A stretch of DNA of 11,442 bases from Planctomycetales bacterium (lineage in GTDB: Bacteria > Planctomycetota > Phycisphaerae > SM23-33): positions 1-11,442 of the forward strand of contig DAOVLV010000021.1 in assembly GCA_030631085.1 (NCBI GenBank), read 5' to 3'. A model generated the notes under the pieces. That model did no database searches and had not been told where the DNA came from. It worked only from the letters and a program-made list of their open reading frames with translations. The position numbers and the translations under genes are program-made. Shown in pieces: positions 7,418-11,442 of this stretch. Position 1 is the stretch's first letter, and each line of letters starts with the position of its first letter.

Positions 7418-7888
7418 CTAATCGCCCACGATTCGAGTCTCCCGGACGGTGGAAACGACCTTAAGTTCGGAGATAGAAACCTTTTTCATCGGACTGGCCA
7501 AGACAGCGTCCAACGCTTTGGCGACCTGCTCCACAGTTAATTCCGCCTCCGCCAAAACGTGCACGCCGATCGCCGGCATGTTTATCTCAGACAGTTTGGC
7601 TCGAATCCCATCGAAATCATTATCCCGCAGCGAGGCCTGGGCGATGGTAATCTTCACACCTGTTTCACTTCTGCGAAGGCGGACAGGGATGCGTGAGGGG
7701 AAGTCTCCGACACTGGCTCCCGCGACCGGGGGACGACCCTCACCGTAGCCAGTAGCGAAGTCTCGCTCCGGCTGGCGAAACTCCGAGGCCAACACGAAGA
7801 ACGCCAACAACATGAAAACCACATCGACCATGGCGGTCATCTGAAAGATCGGTTCTCGATCGGCGTCCTTTTTAGCGTGGAAGTTCAT
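7418..7888 (-). CDS. ExbD/TolR-family protein, second copy
   Basis: This 156-residue biopolymer-transport subunit would couple proton flow through ExbB to conformational work in the periplasm. It has a short cytoplasmic tail, one membrane helix at about 15-36 with the conserved proton-carrying Asp22 (MVDVVFMLLAFFVL), and a periplasmic domain of about 115 residues. ATG at 7888-7886 overlaps the stop of the first ExbD by one base (TAATG), with GGAG at 7903-7900 upstream, so the frame extension to 7945 is not used. The vWA gene follows after 16 bp. Its tail and periplasmic domain differ clearly from the first copy, so this is a divergent pair rather than a recent duplication. Confidence 0.92.
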   Translation of the reverse strand: MNFHAKKDADREPIFQMTAMVDVVFMLLAFFVLASEFRQPERDFATGYGEGRPPVAGASVGDFPSRIPVRLRRSETGVKITIAQASLRDNDFDGIRAKLSEINMPAIGVHVLAEAELTVEQVAKALDAVLASPMKKVSISELKVVSTVRETRIVGD

Positions 7889-8337
7889 TAGCGGTCTTTC
7901 TCCGCGGCGCGGAAGATGAGATTCCTGACACCCGATTGCCGGCAAACCTTGAACACCTCATCTAATTTACCGTATCGCTGCCGTCGATCCGCGCGGACCA
8001 CAACACTGAGCGTCCGTTTCGTTCGGTTCGCGCCGGCAACCTGATCGACCAGCAGCGCACGCAAGGACGACAGGGAAGTCCGTCGGCCGCCAACAGTAAT
8101 TACGCCGTCCTGGCGAAGGTTAATCACCAACTCGGCAGGAGCCTCCTGTCGGATAACCGGGTTGGCCATTGCCGGCAGCTGAACGGACAGGTCTTTTTGA
8201 TTGCCGATCATCTGCGCCACCAAAAGGTAAAAACAGATCAGCAAAAACACGATGTCGATCAGGGGAGCAACGTGAATGGTAACTCCCGATTCCGGCTCGG
8301 TTGAAACAAACTGGATTTTTCCTGTCTCTTGAAACAT
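7888..8337 (-). CDS. ExbD/TolR-family protein, first copy
   Basis: This 149-residue ExbD/TolR protein has a cytoplasmic tail of about 20 residues and a membrane helix at 21-43 with the key Asp28 in PLIDIVFLLICFYLL. The periplasmic domain (LVINLRQDGVITVGGR, then VVVRADRRQRYGKLDEVFKVCRQSGV) has the usual ExbD pattern. ATG at 8337 lies 8 bp after the ExbB stop. The open frame reaches back to 8436, but those residues overlap ExbB and lack ExbD character. No strong Shine-Dalgarno sequence is seen, so translation may depend on coupling to ExbB. Confidence 0.92.
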   Translation of the reverse strand: MFQETGKIQFVSTEPESGVTIHVAPLIDIVFLLICFYLLVAQMIGNQKDLSVQLPAMANPVIRQEAPAELVINLRQDGVITVGGRRTSLSSLRALLVDQVAGANRTKRTLSVVVRADRRQRYGKLDEVFKVCRQSGVRNLIFRAAEKDR

Positions 8338-8345
8338 AACAGCGG

Positions 8346-9146
8346 TTAATTCCCGGTTTGCGGCGGATTTTCTGTGGTCTTCGCGATACTGTGAGCCTGT
8401 TTGGTTACGGTAATGATGCGAACCAGCCTTTCGCATTGCCCGGAAGCCTCCTGGCTGATTCGTGTTACGCGGTCGCGAAAATAGTTATGAAAGAACATCA
8501 ACGGTACAGCCACCACCAGGCCCATGCAGGTGGTAACCATTGCTTCGGAGATTCCCACGGCAAGTTCATCCGGTCGTGCGGCACCCTTGGCCATTCCTAA
8601 TACATTGAAGGAACTGATCATACCTGTTACCGTACCCAACAGGCCCAGCATGGGAGCCACCGATGCAATAAACCCAATGTAACCGACCCGTTGCTGAAGT
8701 CGGGTTACTTCCCGTGTTCCGCTTTCCTTCATGGCTTCGCGCACAGCCTCTATACCCAACTGACCACGCGAAAGTGCAGCGGCAATGATTCGGCTGATCA
8801 TGCTGTCGTTGGCTTTGCACAAGGTCAACATCTCGGAGAACTTTTTCTTACCGGCCAGTTCTTCAAACTGCTCGGATACCGATCGGGGAATCAGCTTATC
8901 GGCCTTGATGTGAATGAATCCTTCGATTACCAAGGCAATCCCGGCAAAACTCAACGCGACAATAACGTATCCCACCGGACCGCCGGCCTTGATGAAGTCC
9001 AACAGGTTCCTGCTTGATGCGGCAGGCTCTTTGTCGCCGTTCGGTTTAGCAGCCTCGTCCTGACCGGCGGCCTCGCCAGTCACAAAACCGATTGCTGCTA
9101 TTAGAACCAAACCGAGTAAAAGGTATCTCTTCGAGTTCTTTCTCAT
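8346..9146 (-). CDS. MotA/TolQ/ExbB proton channel family protein with N-terminal signal sequence
   Basis: This 266-residue inner-membrane channel subunit would form the stator-like motor with the ExbD proteins encoded just downstream. A signal-peptide-like segment at 8-28 is followed by a charged stretch at 29-46. Membrane segments lie at about 53-78, 152-178 and 198-222, with the long cytoplasmic loop between the first two. The family pore signature APMLGLLGTVTGMISSF is at 164-180, and the third helix carries GISEAMVTTCMGLVVAVPLMFF. The added leader before the first core helix is seen in many Planctomycetota and Bacteroidota ExbB proteins. ATG at 9146 has GGAG at 9160-9157, 10 bp upstream. 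The preceding helical-repeat gene ends 16 bp before it. Confidence 0.94.
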   Translation of the reverse strand: MRKNSKRYLLLGLVLIAAIGFVTGEAAGQDEAAKPNGDKEPAASSRNLLDFIKAGGPVGYVIVALSFAGIALVIEGFIHIKADKLIPRSVSEQFEELAGKKKFSEMLTLCKANDSMISRIIAAALSRGQLGIEAVREAMKESGTREVTRLQQRVGYIGFIASVAPMLGLLGTVTGMISSFNVLGMAKGAARPDELAVGISEAMVTTCMGLVVAVPLMFFHNYFRDRVTRISQEASGQCERLVRIITVTKQAHSIAKTTENPPQTGN

Positions 9147-9162
9147 TGTAATGATTCTCCAT

Positions 9163-11442
9163 TTAAGAAGGCTTTCTGGTACGGTCTTGTAACCTTTGGG
9201 TCAACTGTTTCAACTTTGCCAGTAGTTCGGGATTGCCGAATCGCGGATACAAAGCGCCTGACACACGGAGTATGTCGCCAGCCGCAACGGCGTGACCGTC
9301 CGCGTTCAAACCCTCGGCCAGAGCGAGCGTAACCTCGCACCAACTTTCTGAACCGGGCTTGAACAGTTTGCGTGCACGCCGGTAACATTTGGCGGCTATA
9401 GCCGGTTGCTTCAGGTCCATCTCCAATCGCCCCAAAGCCAGGTGTACATCAGGCGAGTCAGGGCATTTCCGAGCCAGATGCTCAAGTTGCTTCTTTGCAT
9501 CGTTCATCTTGCCGGCCTGCCGCAGCGCGTCAGCCAGCATCAGCGAGCAGGCAAAAACCGCCTGTGGATCGGATTGAATTATCTTTGATTTAAGCAACTT
9601 TTTCAGAATTCCTCCGGCATCAGCGTGAGCGCCGACTTTAAGCATTGCCCGTGCCGATCTTCTTGCAGTTACGGCATACTTCTGTCCGTCGCCCAAGGCG
9701 CCTGCAATAGCACGATTGCAAAGTTTGACGACAGTATTCCGTGTGGTAGCGGTGTCGGAGCCGACGTATCGGTCAGCCAAAGCCTCGGCCAGTCGCAGCA
9801 ACGTTTGGATTGAGTCGGTGGCTTCCGTTCCGGGCAGGTTTGACAACTTCTTCAGGGCAACGTTTGTAAGCCCCAAATCCAGCAGGATTTCCACGTGAAG
9901 CCATGTGGCCTCGGTGGCAACGGCCTTGTCGGCCTTCAGAATCTTCGATGCCTCGCTGAGGATTTTCAACGCTGCCTGTCGATCCCGTAACGGCAGGCCG
10001 GCCATAACCTGAGCAGAAAGGAATGCACTACGAGCGGCAAGACTCTTCGCTCCCGCCCGTTGAGCCGCCTTTCTCGCTACTTTACAGTCGGCAAGGACTT
10101 GGCGGGCCTCTGCCGTCGCTTTCGAATCGTCCAGGGTCGATAATTTCCCAAGCAGTAAAGTCCACCGTCCTGCCGCCCTGGCGTATAGCAGGTAGGAATC
10201 CGACTTCACAAGGCTCGACTGCTTCGTCAGCATATCCAGGCAATCGCGGAATCCGGTCTGGCTGCTCTTGACCACTACCCATTGGCGAAGGGCATCACGA
10301 CGCACCTCTTGTGCCAGGCTGCTTTCTATGACGGATTGAAGGGCTGTCAGAAGGCGTGCTGAAAAACTTGCGTTTCGTTTGTCTGCCTTGGTTTGATGAT
10401 ACAACCTGGTCAAAGCCGCAGCTCGCAGTTTGATTGCGTTCGGTCTTTGGCGATGATCAGACGGCAGAGACTTCAGTAGTGAATCGCAGGCATCGGCCAC
10501 GGCTGCCGGGTCGCCTTGCTTCCACAGCAGTATTGCGCAATTATACTGCTGCTGTACGGACAGCGGATTTCCCGGCATTGATTCGGCGCGGCGATAAAAA
10601 GTTACGGCACCGGTCCTGCCTGTCGCCACCAGCGCGTCAGCCCATTGTAGAAGTTCCTCCCTGGTCATTGCTTTGCCGCCGGCGAGTGCGTCCAGCCGCA
10701 CCAGCAACGCAAGCCGGTCGTACAATGAGGAGACTTTGATTACGGGCTTGCTGCGAATCAGGTTCATCGCTTTGGTCAGCGTGTCGATAATCACATCCGG
10801 CTTGGCGCTATTTTTCTTCAACCTGACTGCTTCAGAGGCCAGCGCTCTGGCCAGGACCCAATCGATCCTTGCCCGCCAGAAAGGCTTGTCGGCAAGATCC
10901 TTGGATTTGCCCCACGCGACACCCTCCTTTATTGCATCGGCAGGAGCGGCTACCAGGTGGATTTCGAGTTTCTCCAGCATGGCGGATCGACGAAGTTCGG
11001 CGGAAAGTTTGTCACGCGGCAAGACTTTTATTTGCAGCAGTGGACCCAGAACCTTATATGCTTCCTTGACCTGTCCGGCAGTGCGTTGTGCCTTGGCCTC
11101 ACCCAGATAGCCCATCGAGGCCAGCGGTAAGTCCAGGTAATCGAGTCTGAGCGACCGGTAAACCGAAATCGCAGAGCCCAGGTACGCCGAACGGGCCTTT
11201 GCATTGTCCGATAACGCCAAAGCAGCGGCATAGTATATTTCACCACGTAGTAACGCGACCCGGCAACGGGATACACGAAGTTGGCGACACTGAGGTTCCA
11301 ATCGCTTGGCCGCATCCTTCTGGCGATTTTTGATTAAGTCGGTCTGCCTCTTCTTAATCTGCTCCAGATCCTCCGCCAGGCGATTGTCCGTTTCTTCCAG
11401 AAGCGACGTAGCCTTGCGAACGATGACGGCAACACTTTCGGC
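9163..11442 (-). CDS. Large helical-repeat (TPR-like) protein, 5'-partial
   Basis: The minus-strand frame is open to the right edge of the window, so at least 759 residues are visible and the N-terminus is missing. The TTG at 11301 is not the start, because the reading continues upstream for 47 codons. Those codons are charged and coiled-coil-like (for example EETDNRLAEDLEQIKKRQ). The rest is almost wholly alpha-helical with degenerate TPR-like repeats. The clearest lie near the C-terminus: VHLALGRLEMDLKQPAIAAKCYRRARKLF, split by register as VHLALGRLEMDL and AAKCYRRARKLF, then LALAEGLNADGHAVAAGDIL. Such a solenoid usually binds other proteins. Its place directly upstream of exbB suggests an envelope scaffold partner of the motor, comparable in role to the TPR protein CpoB of Tol systems, but no homology to CpoB is claimed. 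Whether it is secreted cannot be judged without the N-terminus. Confidence 0.85.
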   Translation of the reverse strand, partial: AESVAVIVRKATSLLEETDNRLAEDLEQIKKRQTDLIKNRQKDAAKRLEPQCRQLRVSRCRVALLRGEIYYAAALALSDNAKARSAYLGSAISVYRSLRLDYLDLPLASMGYLGEAKAQRTAGQVKEAYKVLGPLLQIKVLPRDKLSAELRRSAMLEKLEIHLVAAPADAIKEGVAWGKSKDLADKPFWRARIDWVLARALASEAVRLKKNSAKPDVIIDTLTKAMNLIRSKPVIKVSSLYDRLALLVRLDALAGGKAMTREELLQWADALVATGRTGAVTFYRRAESMPGNPLSVQQQYNCAILLWKQGDPAAVADACDSLLKSLPSDHRQRPNAIKLRAAALTRLYHQTKADKRNASFSARLLTALQSVIESSLAQEVRRDALRQWVVVKSSQTGFRDCLDMLTKQSSLVKSDSYLLYARAAGRWTLLLGKLSTLDDSKATAEARQVLADCKVARKAAQRAGAKSLAARSAFLSAQVMAGLPLRDRQAALKILSEASKILKADKAVATEATWLHVEILLDLGLTNVALKKLSNLPGTEATDSIQTLLRLAEALADRYVGSDTATTRNTVVKLCNRAIAGALGDGQKYAVTARRSARAMLKVGAHADAGGILKKLLKSKIIQSDPQAVFACSLMLADALRQAGKMNDAKKQLEHLARKCPDSPDVHLALGRLEMDLKQPAIAAKCYRRARKLFKPGSESWCEVTLALAEGLNADGHAVAAGDILRVSGALYPRFGNPELLAKLKQLTQRLQDRTRKPS

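Noticed and set aside
1..11442. CRISPR array, rRNA or insertion sequence
   Set aside because: No regularly spaced repeats, rRNA-like segments or transposase-like proteins were seen.

Overview
The window reads like a chromosomal stretch of a moderately GC-rich Gram-negative-type bacterium. The gene style fits Planctomycetota (Phycisphaerae-like): an ExbB-ExbD-ExbD cluster with a single-pass von Willebrand A (vWA) protein and a large helical-repeat protein, an iron-type ABC system with a lipoprotein binding subunit, and a B12-type radical SAM protein. This placement is an inference from gene content, not from a marker gene.

Left arm (1-2312, + strand). The window opens inside purC (SAICAR synthetase, purine synthesis), which lacks only its first few residues. 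Eight bases later comes a cobalamin-binding radical SAM protein, probably co-transcribed.

Junction (2313-2585). This gap of about 270 bp lies between convergent transcription units. It holds a clean 3' half of a tRNA-Arg(CCT) on the minus strand, from anticodon stem to discriminator base, with no matching 5' half. About 120 bp away is a tandem pair of 10-bp direct repeats with 11-bp spacing, framed by an imperfect inverted repeat. Together these look like the attachment-site scar of a tRNA-targeting integrative element. No integrase is visible.

Right arm (2586-11442, minus strand, read right to left). Eight genes are packed head to tail with gaps of at most 16 bp or small overlaps, so they are probably one operon: a large helical-repeat (TPR-like) protein cut by the window edge, ExbB/TolQ, two different ExbD/TolR proteins, a membrane-anchored vWA protein, a lipoprotein solute-binding protein, a fused two-domain ABC permease, and its ATPase. 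The last three form a complete binding-protein-dependent importer of the ferric-iron-like type (FbpABC order). The first five form a proton-motive-force module in which the vWA protein sits where TonB or TolA would normally be. The arrangement suggests an envelope machine that couples an inner-membrane motor to periplasmic or outer-membrane work and shares a transcript with a solute importer. The substrate and the mechanical role of the vWA protein cannot be read from the sequence.
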